Source of the DNA: Acidobacteriota bacterium
GTDB lineage: Bacteria; Acidobacteriota; Blastocatellia; Pyrinomonadales; Pyrinomonadaceae
Direction: 5' to 3'
DNA: 62,867 bases
Assembly (NCBI GenBank): GCA_003222975.1
Contig: QHXN01000016.1
Coordinates: 1 to 62,867, forward strand
This document shows, one piece after another, positions 34,320-42,743 of the stretch (position 1 is the first letter of the stretch; the number at the start of each line of letters is the position of its first letter). A program made the translations under genes and the position numbers. Below the pieces are notes generated by a model. The model saw only the letters and a program-made list of their open reading frames with translations. It searched no databases and had not been told where the DNA came from.

Positions 34320-35750
34320 GTGAACGCTCTTCTGTCAGTCCTGGCGCTTGTCCTGTTCATGGTCATCGCCCTCTCGACCCCCGAGGGGCCGGCGGCGGCG
34401 CTGGTCTGCGTCGCCGTCGCAGCCGTCGCCGGGATGTTCGTCAGCCGGGTCAAGGAGGATTCGCAGTTCATTGTCAGGGTTTTCGTCGCCGCTCTGCTGG
34501 TGCGAGTGCTCATCGGGGGGTTGATTTATTTCTTCAAGCTACAGGAATTCTTCGGCGGCGACGCCTTCACCTACGACGCCGCCGGCTCCATGCTGCTCAA
34601 GTTCTGGCAGGGCAAGATGGGCTCCCGCACCTACAAAGATGTGTTCGGCGACACCTTGCGGCAGAACTGGGGCATGCCGTACATGGTGGCCGGGGTCTAT
34701 GCGGTGGCGGGGCGCAACATGCTGGCGACGCAGTTCGTCAACGCGGTGATGGGGGCGGCCACCTCGCCGGTGATCTACCTCTGCGCGCGGCACATCTTCC
34801 GGAGCGTGAGGTCGGCGCGGCTGGCGGCGCTGCTGGTGGCCTTCTACCCGTCGCTCGTGCTGTGGTCGTCGCAGGGGCTGAAGGACGGGCCGATTGTCTT
34901 TCTACTGACGGTCGCGATGTTTGCGACCCTCAAGCTCGGCGAGCGGCTGAGCGGCAAATACGGCCTGATGCTGATCGGGGCGATGCTGGGACTGCTGGCG
35001 CTCAGGTTCTACATCTTCTACATGCTGGCGGCGGCGGTCGCCGGCGCGTTCGTCATCGGGATGCGGAAGTGGACGGGGCGCAGCCTCGCCCGGCAGTTTG
35101 CGGCGGTCGTCATGCTTGGGCTGGCGCTCACATACGTGGGCGTGCTCAGGACGGCCAGCGCGCAGTTCGAGACGTATGGCAACCTTGAGGCCGTGCAGAG
35201 GAGTCGCTTGGACTTGGCCGTCGAGGCCAAGTCCGGCTTCGGCCAGGACGTGGACGTCTCGACGACCTCCGGGGCGCTGTCGGCGATCCCGCTCGGAATG
35301 ACCTATCTTCTGTTCGCCCCCTTCCCGTGGCAGCTCGCCAGCCTGCGGCAGTCAATCACGCTGCCGGAGATGGTGGTGTGGTGGTGCTCGTTCCCACTGC
35401 TGGTGTTGGGACTGTGGTTCACGCTGAAGCACCGGCTGAGGCCGGCATTGCCCATCCTCATCTTCACGACGATGCTGACGATGGCCTACTCGGTCTTCCA
35501 GGGCAACGTCGGGACGGCCTACCGGCAGCGGAGTCAGATACTCGTCTTCTACTTCATCTTCGTGGCGGTGGGGGCCGTGCTCGTCAAGGAGCGGCAGGAC
35601 GACCGTGCGCGGCAGGAGGCGGAGGCCAAGGCCGAGTTGCTGGCGGCGCGGCGCGAGGAGGCGCGGCGGCGTTACGAAAACTGGAAGCTGGGGCGCGGGG
35701 AGGAACTGGATGGCCTCGCGCGCGAACTCTCCGAGAAGGCCAAACTCTAA
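34320..35750 (+). CDS. Multi-pass membrane glycosyltransferase-like protein (GT39-like) with C-terminal coiled coil
   Basis: 476 residues from GTG 34320 (ATG 34359 possible). About ten hydrophobic spans; after the second comes FFGGDAFTYDAAG, an acidic loop like the GT-C catalytic site, and SQGLKDGPIVFLLTVAMFATL. After the last span, about 50 charged residues (ERQDDRARQEAEAKAELLAARR and on) should form a cytoplasmic coiled coil. Polymerase, flippase-like or GT39 transferase are the options; no Wzy or Wzx signature is clear. It abuts the next gene with no gap. Confidence 0.72.
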   Translation: MNALLSVLALVLFMVIALSTPEGPAAALVCVAVAAVAGMFVSRVKEDSQFIVRVFVAALLVRVLIGGLIYFFKLQEFFGGDAFTYDAAGSMLLKFWQGKMGSRTYKDVFGDTLRQNWGMPYMVAGVYAVAGRNMLATQFVNAVMGAATSPVIYLCARHIFRSVRSARLAALLVAFYPSLVLWSSQGLKDGPIVFLLTVAMFATLKLGERLSGKYGLMLIGAMLGLLALRFYIFYMLAAAVAGAFVIGMRKWTGRSLARQFAAVVMLGLALTYVGVLRTASAQFETYGNLEAVQRSRLDLAVEAKSGFGQDVDVSTTSGALSAIPLGMTYLLFAPFPWQLASLRQSITLPEMVVWWCSFPLLVLGLWFTLKHRLRPALPILIFTTMLTMAYSVFQGNVGTAYRQRSQILVFYFIFVAVGAVLVKERQDDRARQEAEAKAELLAARREEARRRYENWKLGRGEELDGLARELSEKAKL

Positions 35751-37634
35751 ATGTGTGGGATCACCGGGATCATCAACCTCGGCGGGCGCGCGGCAGACGG
35801 CGAGTTGCTCGCGCGGATGAACGCGGCCATCGCCCACCGCGGCCCGGACGAGGAGGGCGCGTACCTCGAAGGCCGCGTCGGCCTCGCCATGCGTCGGCTC
35901 GCCATCATTGACCTCGCGGGCGGGCAGCAGCCCATCGCGAATGAAGACCGCACCTGCTGGATCGTCTTCAACGGCGAAATCTACAACTACCGCGAACTCA
36001 AAAAGAGACTCGAAGACCTCGGCCACACGTTCAGCACCGACTGCGACACCGAGGCGATAGTCCACGCCTACGAGCAGTACGGCGCTGACTGTCCGAAGCA
36101 TCTGCGCGGCATGTTCGCCTTCGCCGTCTGGGACTCGCGCCGCCAGGAGCTGTTCCTCGCGCGCGACCGCGTGGGCAAGAAGCCGCTGCTCTACGCGAAG
36201 GCGGGCGGCACGTTCGTCTTCGGCTCGGAGTTCTCGGCGCTGCTCGCCCACCCCGCGGTGGGGCGCGAGGTGGATCGCGAGGCGCTGCACTACTACCTCT
36301 CCTTCATGTGCGTGCCCGCGCCCTTGACGGCCTACCGCCAAATACGCAAGCTCGAACCTGGCCACTCGCTCACGCTCACGCGCGACGGCGAGTTGAAGAT
36401 CGAGCGCTACTGGCAGCCCGACTTCTCGAAAAAGATTAAGATCGCCGAAGAGGAGGCGGGCGAGCGGGCGGTCGAGTTGCTGCGCGAGGCGGTGCGCGTG
36501 CGCCTGATGTCGGAGGTGCCCTTGGGCGCGTTCCTCTCCGGCGGCATTGATTCGAGCGCGGTCGTCGCGCTGATGAGCGAGGCGAGCGCCGCCCCCGTCA
36601 AGACCTTCTCCATCGGCTTCGACGAGCAGGACTTCTCGGAGTTACACCACGCGCGCCGCGTCGCCGAGCGCGTCGGGGCCGAGCACCACGAGTTCATCGT
36701 CCGTCCCGACGCGATGGAGGTTCTGCCCCTCCTCGTCGAGCACTACGGCGAGCCTTACGCCGACTCTTCGGCCATCCCGACCTACTACGTCTCGCGCGAG
36801 ACCCGTCGGCACGTCACCGTGGCCCTGAACGGCGACGGCGGCGACGAGTGCTTCGCCGGCTACGAGCGCTATGCGGCGATGCGCCTGTCCGAGACGTACC
36901 GGCGGCTGCCGGGCGTGCTGCGCGAGCAGGTCATACGACAGGCCGTCGGCCTCCTGCCCGCGTCGGAGTTGAAGCGCAGCCGCGTGCGCAGCCTCAAGCG
37001 CTTCTTGCAGGCCGCCGACTTGCCGCCCGTCGAGCGCTACCTGCGCTGGGTGAGCGTCTTCGACCCGCGGGCGAAGCAGGAGCTGTACACCGAAGAGTTC
37101 CGCGGCGAGATGTCGGGGCGCGACGCGCGGCAGTGGCTCGCGCCCTGGTTCGCGCGCGCCAACGGCGCGGGCGTCGTGGACGCGTCGCTTCTGACCGACA
37201 CGATGACCTACCTGCCGAACGACCTGCTCGTCAAGGTTGACATCGCGAGCATGGCCGTCTCGCTCGAAGCGCGCTCCCCCTTTTTAGATCATCACGTCAT
37301 CGAGTTCGCGGCCTCACTGCCCGAAGGGCTGAAGCTGCGGCGGCTCACGACGAAGTACCTCTTGAAGCGCGCGCTCCGCGGGCTGCTGCCCCGCGAGAAC
37401 CTGACGCGCCGCAAGATGGGCTTCGGCGTCCCCGTCGGCCACTGGCTGCGCGGCCAGATGCAGCCGTTCCTGCGCGAACAACTGCTCTCGGAGCGCGCCT
37501 CGCGCCGCGGGCTGCTGCGCCCCGAAGCCGTCCGCCGCCTCGTCGAGCTGCACGCGCGGGGCGAGCGCGACTACACGCACCAGCTCTGGACGCTCCTGAT
37601 GCTCGAACTCTGGTTCCAGAGGTTCATTGACTAA
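35751..37634 (+). CDS. asnB: Asparagine synthase-like glutamine amidotransferase (third, distinct type)
   Basis: 627 residues beginning MCGITGI, with Cys2 as glutaminase nucleophile; the ATG follows the previous TAA directly. PPi loop SGGIDSS begins at 263, then NGDGGDECFAGYERY and PNDLLVKVDIASMAVSLEARSPFLD. It is less similar to the asnB genes at 11532 and 17789 than those are to each other, being closer to the standard AsnB/exopolysaccharide type. It probably amidates a uronic acid or an amino-acid substituent. Confidence 0.93.
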   Translation: MCGITGIINLGGRAADGELLARMNAAIAHRGPDEEGAYLEGRVGLAMRRLAIIDLAGGQQPIANEDRTCWIVFNGEIYNYRELKKRLEDLGHTFSTDCDTEAIVHAYEQYGADCPKHLRGMFAFAVWDSRRQELFLARDRVGKKPLLYAKAGGTFVFGSEFSALLAHPAVGREVDREALHYYLSFMCVPAPLTAYRQIRKLEPGHSLTLTRDGELKIERYWQPDFSKKIKIAEEEAGERAVELLREAVRVRLMSEVPLGAFLSGGIDSSAVVALMSEASAAPVKTFSIGFDEQDFSELHHARRVAERVGAEHHEFIVRPDAMEVLPLLVEHYGEPYADSSAIPTYYVSRETRRHVTVALNGDGGDECFAGYERYAAMRLSETYRRLPGVLREQVIRQAVGLLPASELKRSRVRSLKRFLQAADLPPVERYLRWVSVFDPRAKQELYTEEFRGEMSGRDARQWLAPWFARANGAGVVDASLLTDTMTYLPNDLLVKVDIASMAVSLEARSPFLDHHVIEFAASLPEGLKLRRLTTKYLLKRALRGLLPRENLTRRKMGFGVPVGHWLRGQMQPFLREQLLSERASRRGLLRPEAVRRLVELHARGERDYTHQLWTLLMLELWFQRFID

Positions 37635-37718
37635 GCTTCGGCCACCGGCCTTCACGGGACTGAAGGCGTTCGACGTTCGGCCATTATCGCGTCTCTCTTC
37701 TACGCCCTTTATAACTTG

Positions 37719-38756
37719 ATGCAGGATCAGAAGCGAATAAGTACGTTGGACGCGCTGCGGGGGATAGCCTCCTTCGCGGTGTGCTGGTTCCATCTGACTA
37801 ACGGGAACGCCGCGTTCCTTCCCGACGGGTTGTTGAAGACTTCGGGGATGTACGGCTGGGTCGGGGTCGAGGTGTTCTTCGTCATCTCCGGCTTCGTAAT
37901 CCCTTACGCGCTGCACCGCTCGAACTACAAACTGAAAAACTACGGCAGGTTCGTTCTTAAAAGGGTAGTCCGGCTCGACCCGCCTTACCTCGCGGCCATA
38001 GCCATCACGGTCATGCTCAACTACCTCTCTTCCGCTCTTCCCGGTTACAGGGGGGAGCAGTTTCAACTCTCCCTCACGCAACTCATTCTGCACCTCGGCT
38101 ACATGAACGTTTTCTTCGGCTACCCCTGGCTCAACGTCGCGTTTTGGACGCTGGCGATAGAGTTTCAGTACTACCTCCTGGCGGGTTTATTGTTCCCGCT
38201 CTGCGCCAGCCAGGACAAGAAGCTGATCATCCCTCTTCTCGTTTGCGCCGGAGTCCTCCCCTTCGTGTTCCCGTCCCCCAGTTTTATTTTTCATTATGAA
38301 TTTCTGTTTCTGCTGGGCGTCGTAACGTTCCAGTATAAAATAAACGTCTGGAGCAGGGCCGCATACCTATCTCTACTTTTTACATTGGGAATAGGTACAT
38401 TCTATACTCTCGGCGGGCTTGTGACGGTGGTCGGCACGCTGACGGCCTTTGCGATTGCGTTCATTGAAATCAGAAACAAAGTGTTGGGCTTTTTGGGGAC
38501 TATCTCTTATTCGCTCTACCTGCTGCACGGCCCCGTGGGGGGCAGAGTTATAAACCTGGGCGTCAGGTATTCTCATTCCGTGGGCGGGAAAATAATCGCC
38601 CTGATTATTGCCACCGGCGTATCCATCGCAGCCGCTTACTTGTTGTACAGGTTGGTGGAAAGCCCTTCACAGGTATGGTCTTCCGCCATACGTTATAGGC
38701 GTGACAGGCGGGTGGAAGCCGCGACCGGCGACCTGGTGAGCGAGGCGGGCATCTAG
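37719..38756 (+). CDS. Membrane acyltransferase 3 family (OafA/NolL-like)
   Basis: 345 residues from ATG 37719. RISTLDALRGIASFAVCWFHL carries the family's R-G and histidine signature, GVEVFFVISGFVIPYAL the second conserved block and FVLKRVVRLDPPYLAAI the third. Eight to ten membrane spans follow. It acylates sugar hydroxyls, typically with acetyl groups, during export. AT-richer codons than in neighbours suggest separate history. Confidence 0.92.
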   Translation: MQDQKRISTLDALRGIASFAVCWFHLTNGNAAFLPDGLLKTSGMYGWVGVEVFFVISGFVIPYALHRSNYKLKNYGRFVLKRVVRLDPPYLAAIAITVMLNYLSSALPGYRGEQFQLSLTQLILHLGYMNVFFGYPWLNVAFWTLAIEFQYYLLAGLLFPLCASQDKKLIIPLLVCAGVLPFVFPSPSFIFHYEFLFLLGVVTFQYKINVWSRAAYLSLLFTLGIGTFYTLGGLVTVVGTLTAFAIAFIEIRNKVLGFLGTISYSLYLLHGPVGGRVINLGVRYSHSVGGKIIALIIATGVSIAAAYLLYRLVESPSQVWSSAIRYRRDRRVEAATGDLVSEAGI

Positions 38757-38781
38757 GGCCGATAGCTATCCGGAGGACTGA

Positions 38782-39585
38782 ATGAAAGGCATTGTACTTG
38801 CCGGGGGATTGGGCACGCGCCTGCGCCCGCTGACGGCGGTGACGAACAAGCACCTGCTGCCCGTCTATGACAGGCCGATGATCTATTACCCCGTGCAGAC
38901 GCTCATCAACGCCGGGATCACGAACATCATGATCGTTACGGGCGGCAACTACGCGGGCGACTTCCTCAAGCTCCTCAAGAATGGGCGCGACTTCGGACTC
39001 CGCCACATCAATTACACCTACCAGGAGGGCGAGGGCGGCATCGCTGCGGCGCTCTCCCTGTGCGAAGCCTTCGCCGACGGCGACCCCGTCTGCGTCGTCT
39101 TAGGCGACAACATCATCGAGAAGAACATCTGCAAGGCGGTGCGCGCTTACCGCCATCAGGGCGGCGGCGCGAAGATACTCCTGAAGAAAGTCCCCGACCC
39201 GCAGCGCTTCGGCGTGCCCGAACTCGACGGGCGGAAAGTCCTGCGCATCGAGGAGAAGCCTGGGCGACCGAAGTCGGAGTACGCGGTCATCGGAATTTAT
39301 ATGTACGACGCCGACGTGTTCCGCATCATCAAGACGTTGAAGCCGTCAGACCGCGGCGAGCTTGAGATCACGGACGTGAACAACTCGTACATCGAGCGCG
39401 GCGAGATGACCTGGGACGAACTCGACGGCTGGTGGACGGACGCGGGCACGTTCGAGAGTCTGCTGCGCGCCTCGAACATGGTCGCCGAGACGGGCGCGAA
39501 CAAGTTGGACGACGTGGCCGCCGCCGAAGGCGCGGCGCTCAGAGTGGAGGGCAGGAATGCAGCCGAAGCCGGGATCGTCCGCTGA
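38782..39585 (+). CDS. rfbA: Glucose-1-phosphate thymidylyltransferase-like (RmlA)
   Basis: 267 residues. GIVLAGGLGTRLRPLTAVTNK is the nucleotide-binding loop, followed by LLPVYDRPMIYYPVQTLINAG, VVLGDNI and WWTDAGTFESLL. It makes dTDP-glucose (or a related NDP-sugar) from sugar-1-phosphate. It is shorter at the C-terminus than usual RmlA proteins (about 290 residues). No rmlB or rmlD is recognised in the window. A 25-base gap precedes it, with GGAGG before the ATG. Confidence 0.9.
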   Translation: MKGIVLAGGLGTRLRPLTAVTNKHLLPVYDRPMIYYPVQTLINAGITNIMIVTGGNYAGDFLKLLKNGRDFGLRHINYTYQEGEGGIAAALSLCEAFADGDPVCVVLGDNIIEKNICKAVRAYRHQGGGAKILLKKVPDPQRFGVPELDGRKVLRIEEKPGRPKSEYAVIGIYMYDADVFRIIKTLKPSDRGELEITDVNNSYIERGEMTWDELDGWWTDAGTFESLLRASNMVAETGANKLDDVAAAEGAALRVEGRNAAEAGIVR

Positions 39586-40087
39586 GACGAAGAGGCCGCC
39601 GACGCCCACGCGGTTCAAGCGCGGCCAAGTCGAAGGGGTCGTCGTGCGCGACCTGCGCAAGTTCGTGGACGAACGCGGCTGGCTGGCGGAGTTGTTCCGC
39701 GACGACGAGGTCGCGGAGGAGTTCCTCCCCGCGATGGCCTACGTCTCGACGACGCTGCCGGGCCTCCAGCGCGGGCCGCACGAGCACGCCGACCAGGCCG
39801 ACTACTTCTGCTTCATCGGCCCCTCGAACTTCAAGCTGCGCCTCTGGGACAACCGCCGCGGCTCCGCCACCTTCGGCAACGTGACGACGCTCTTCGCCGG
39901 CGAGGACGCACCGAAGTCCGTCATCATCCCCGCGGGCGTCGTCCACGCGTACAAGAACGTCGGCCCCGCGCCGGGCGTTGTCATCAACCTCCCCAACCGC
40001 CTCTACATGGGCGCGGGCCGCCGCGAGGCCGTTGACGAAATCCGCCACGAAGACGAACCCGGCACGGCCTTCAGGCTGGACGACTGA
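39557..40087 (+). CDS. dTDP-4-dehydrorhamnose 3,5-epimerase-like cupin (RmlC family)
   Basis: 176 residues. The ATG lies inside the end of the rfbA-like gene (29-base overlap) with GGAGGGCAGG before it. VEGVVVRDLRKFVDERGWLAELFR and GLQRGPHEHADQADYFCFIG match the RmlC cupin core, though the usual RGxHxQ pattern is varied to RGPHEH. IPAGVVHAYKNVG follows. It acts on 4-keto-6-deoxy-hexose nucleotides as an isomerase or 3(5)-epimerase; exact product uncertain. Confidence 0.83.
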   Translation: MQPKPGSSAETKRPPTPTRFKRGQVEGVVVRDLRKFVDERGWLAELFRDDEVAEEFLPAMAYVSTTLPGLQRGPHEHADQADYFCFIGPSNFKLRLWDNRRGSATFGNVTTLFAGEDAPKSVIIPAGVVHAYKNVGPAPGVVINLPNRLYMGAGRREAVDEIRHEDEPGTAFRLDD

Positions 40088-40091
40088 AGAA

Positions 40092-40196
40092 AGTAGCCAG
40101 TAGTCAGTAGAAGAAGCTCTCGTGATTTTAAGCGAACATGCGTCAACATCCGCCGGGCGAAGCCTGCTGGCTACTGGCTACCGGCTACTGACTACT
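40092..40196. repeat. Repeated-word inverted repeat A (GTAGCCAGTAG type)
   Basis: The left arm 40092-40110 is built from AGTAG/CCAGTAG/TCAGTAG; the right arm 40178-40196 is its imperfect reverse complement, 16 of 19 matching, with 12 bases (40185-40196) exactly complementary to AGTAGTCAGTAG. Further copies of the word (CTGGCTACTGG) extend the right arm. It fills the 114-base gap between the RmlC-like gene and the next GT4; the right arm ends 5 bases before the start codon. Confidence 0.75.
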
Positions 40197-40201
40197 GCTT
40201 T

Positions 40202-41596
40202 ATGAAAGTTGTTCGCATCATCGCGCGGCTCAACGTCGGCGGCCCCGCGAAGCACGTGGCTTGGCTCGAAGCGGGTTTGCGGCGGCGCGGGGTGGAGTCT
40301 TTGCTGGTCGCGGGCGTGGTGCCGCCGGGCGAGGACGACATGGGCTACTTCGCCGAGGGGTTGGGCGTGCGGCCCATAGTCATCCCCGAAATGAGCCGCG
40401 AGGTCTCGCCGAAGGACGCCGCCGCGGTCTGGAAGCTCTACCGTCTGCTCCGGCGCGAGCGGCCCGACATCGTCCACACGCACACGGCGAAGGCCGGGAC
40501 GGTGGGGCGCGTGGCCGGACTGCTCTACCGCTGGCTCACGCCGTCCGCCCTTTGGGGGCGACCGCGCCGCTGCCGCCTCGTGCACACCTACCACGGCCAC
40601 ATCTTCCACAGCTACTACGGTCGCTGGAAGACGCGCTTCTTTCTTCTCGTCGAGCGCGCGCTGGCGCGCCTCGCCACCGACCGCATCGTCGTCGTCAGCC
40701 CGCAGCAGTTCCGGGAGATACATGAGCAGTTCGGCGTCGGGCGCAGCAGCCAGTTCGCGGTCGTCCCGCTCGGACTGGACACCGCGCTCTTCCGCGACTG
40801 GGCGCCGCGGCGCGAACAGCTCCGGCGCGAATGGGGGGCCGGCGAGCGCGACACGCTCGTCGGCATCGTCGGTCGGCTGACGGAGGTCAAGAACCACCGC
40901 CTCTTCCTCGAAGCCGCCGCGCTCTTCAAAGAAAAGCGCGGGCAGGAAGGCGAGGCGCGCGAGCGCAGCGCGTCGGACGGCGCGCGCGTGCGCTTCGTCG
41001 TCATCGGCGACGGCCACCTGCGCGTCGAGCTTGAGGCGCAGGCTTGTGCGCTCGGCCTCGGCGGTGATGTAGAATTCGTCGGGCTGAGGGACGACCCCGA
41101 AAACTTCTACCCGGCGCTCGACGTGGTCGCGCTCACCTCCCGGAACGAGGGCACGCCGCTCACGCTCATCGAGGCGATGGCGAACTCGCGCGCCGTCGTG
41201 GCGACCGCCGTGGGCGGCGTCGTTGACCTGCTCGGCGGCGTCGAGGAGTCGGAGCTGCGCCGCCCGCACCCGTGGCGTGTCTGCGAGCGCGGCGTGCAGG
41301 TGCGGCCCGGCGACGCCGACGCCTTCGCCTCCGCGCTCGCGCACCTCGTCTCGAACGAGGAGTTGCGCGCGGCGTTGGGCGAGCGCGGGCGCGAGTTCGT
41401 CGAACGCTTCTACTCGGTCGAGCGTCTGGTCGCCGACGTGCTGTACCTTTACGAAGACTTGAACGGCCCCGCCGAATCGCGCGCCCCGCGCGCAACGCCG
41501 TCAGCCGCCGCGCGTGAGGCGGAGACGGTTTCGCGCGCCACGCGGCAGGCAGGGGGCGACATTCCGCGCGCCGCGGCGCGCCTGAAGGGGGACTGA
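40202..41596 (+). CDS. Glycosyltransferase family 4
   Basis: 464 residues. VVRIIARLNVGGPAKHVAWLEAGL opens the acceptor domain; HTHTAKAGTVGRVAGLLYRW, LVGIVGRLTEVKNHRLFLEAA, VEFVGLRDDPENFYPALDVVALTSRNEGTPLTLIEAMANS form the rest, with the EX7E pair in NEGTPLTLIE. It is likely the first transferase after the initiator since it is next to it. ATG lies directly after inverted repeat A. Confidence 0.93.
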   Translation: MKVVRIIARLNVGGPAKHVAWLEAGLRRRGVESLLVAGVVPPGEDDMGYFAEGLGVRPIVIPEMSREVSPKDAAAVWKLYRLLRRERPDIVHTHTAKAGTVGRVAGLLYRWLTPSALWGRPRRCRLVHTYHGHIFHSYYGRWKTRFFLLVERALARLATDRIVVVSPQQFREIHEQFGVGRSSQFAVVPLGLDTALFRDWAPRREQLRREWGAGERDTLVGIVGRLTEVKNHRLFLEAAALFKEKRGQEGEARERSASDGARVRFVVIGDGHLRVELEAQACALGLGGDVEFVGLRDDPENFYPALDVVALTSRNEGTPLTLIEAMANSRAVVATAVGGVVDLLGGVEESELRRPHPWRVCERGVQVRPGDADAFASALAHLVSNEELRAALGERGREFVERFYSVERLVADVLYLYEDLNGPAESRAPRATPSAAAREAETVSRATRQAGGDIPRAAARLKGD

Positions 41597-41601
41597 AAAG
41601 T

Positions 41602-42582
41602 TTGCGAGTTCTGATCACGGGCGGGGCGGGCTTCATCGGCTCACATCTCTCGGACGCATACGTCGAGCGCGGCGACGAGGTCTTCGTCATTGACGACCTC
41701 TCGACCGGCTCGATAGACAACATCGCGCACCTGAAGCAGCACCCGCGCTTCCACTACGCGATTGACACGGTGCACAACCAGCCGGTCGTCGCCGAACTCA
41801 TAGACAGTTGCGACGCGGTCTTCCACCTCGCGGCGGCGGTCGGCGTCAAGCTCATCGTCGAGTCGCCGGTCAGAACCATCGAGACGAACGTCCGCGGCAC
41901 GGAGGTGGTGCTCGCGCAGGCCAACAAGAAGAAGAAGAAGGTGCTGGTGGCCTCGACCTCGGAAGTGTACGGCCTCTCGAACGACGTGCCGTTCCGCGAA
42001 GACGGCAACCTCGTGATGGGCGCGACCACGAAGGGGCGCTGGTCTTACGCCTGCTCGAAGGCGATTGACGAGTTCCTCGCGCTCGCCTACTGGCGCGAGA
42101 AGAAGCTCCCGACCGTCATCGTCCGCCTCTTCAACACCGTCGGCCCACGCCAGACGGGTCAGTACGGCATGGTCATCCCGACCTTCGTCCGTCAGGCGCT
42201 CGCGGGCCGCCCCGTCACCGTTTATGGCACGGGCGAGCAGACGCGCTGCTTCGGCTTCGTCAAGGACGTGATCGGCGCTTTAATTAAGTTAATGGAGAAG
42301 GACGAGGCCGTGGGCCAGGTCTTCAACGTCGGCTCGAACGAGGAGGTCTCGATCATGGAGCTGGCGCGGAGGGTGAAGAAGTTGACCGGCTCGAACTCGG
42401 AGATCGTCACCGTCCCTTACGACGAGGCATACGAAGAGGGCTTCGAGGACATGCCCCGCCGCGTCCCCGACATCTCGAAGGTCTCGGCGCTCGTCGGCTT
42501 CCGCCCCACGGTGACGCTCGATGGCATCCTGCAATCGGTTATCGAATACTACAGCGGTCGGCAGTCGAACGGTAGGAGCTAA
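41602..42582 (+). CDS. NAD-dependent sugar nucleotide epimerase/dehydratase
   Basis: 326 residues, TTG start at 41602 with GGGGG upstream; no ATG is near. [19 protein letters not shown] binds NAD, STSEVYG and Tyr/Lys in SYACSK form the active site, and RLFNTVGPRQTGQYGMVIP is the substrate loop of UDP-glucose 4-epimerase and UDP-glucuronate-related enzymes. It could epimerise UDP-GlcNAc, UDP-Glc or UDP-GlcA. Confidence 0.87.
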   Translation: MRVLITGGAGFIGSHLSDAYVERGDEVFVIDDLSTGSIDNIAHLKQHPRFHYAIDTVHNQPVVAELIDSCDAVFHLAAAVGVKLIVESPVRTIETNVRGTEVVLAQANKKKKKVLVASTSEVYGLSNDVPFREDGNLVMGATTKGRWSYACSKAIDEFLALAYWREKKLPTVIVRLFNTVGPRQTGQYGMVIPTFVRQALAGRPVTVYGTGEQTRCFGFVKDVIGALIKLMEKDEAVGQVFNVGSNEEVSIMELARRVKKLTGSNSEIVTVPYDEAYEEGFEDMPRRVPDISKVSALVGFRPTVTLDGILQSVIEYYSGRQSNGRS

Positions 42583-42650
42583 GCCACGACGCCGGGACGT
42601 TTGCCGGCTCACTCCTACGCCCTCCCGAACTGCTGCTCGAAGCTCGGACA

Positions 42651-42676
42651 GAGGAGTGGCCGCGCGGCCACTCCTC
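42651..42676. terminator. 26-bp perfect palindrome
   Basis: GAGGAGTGGCCGC followed by its exact reverse complement, in the 161-base gap between the epimerase and the WecA-type fusion. No T-run follows, but the dyad could act as a transcription terminator or binding site. Downstream is AT-richer (TTGATTTATCAG). Confidence 0.5.
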
Positions 42677-42743
42677 ACTTGATTTATCAGCCTACATCTA
42701 ATAGCTTCTAACTTCACGCGGTTAAACCTTTCGGAACCGAGCC

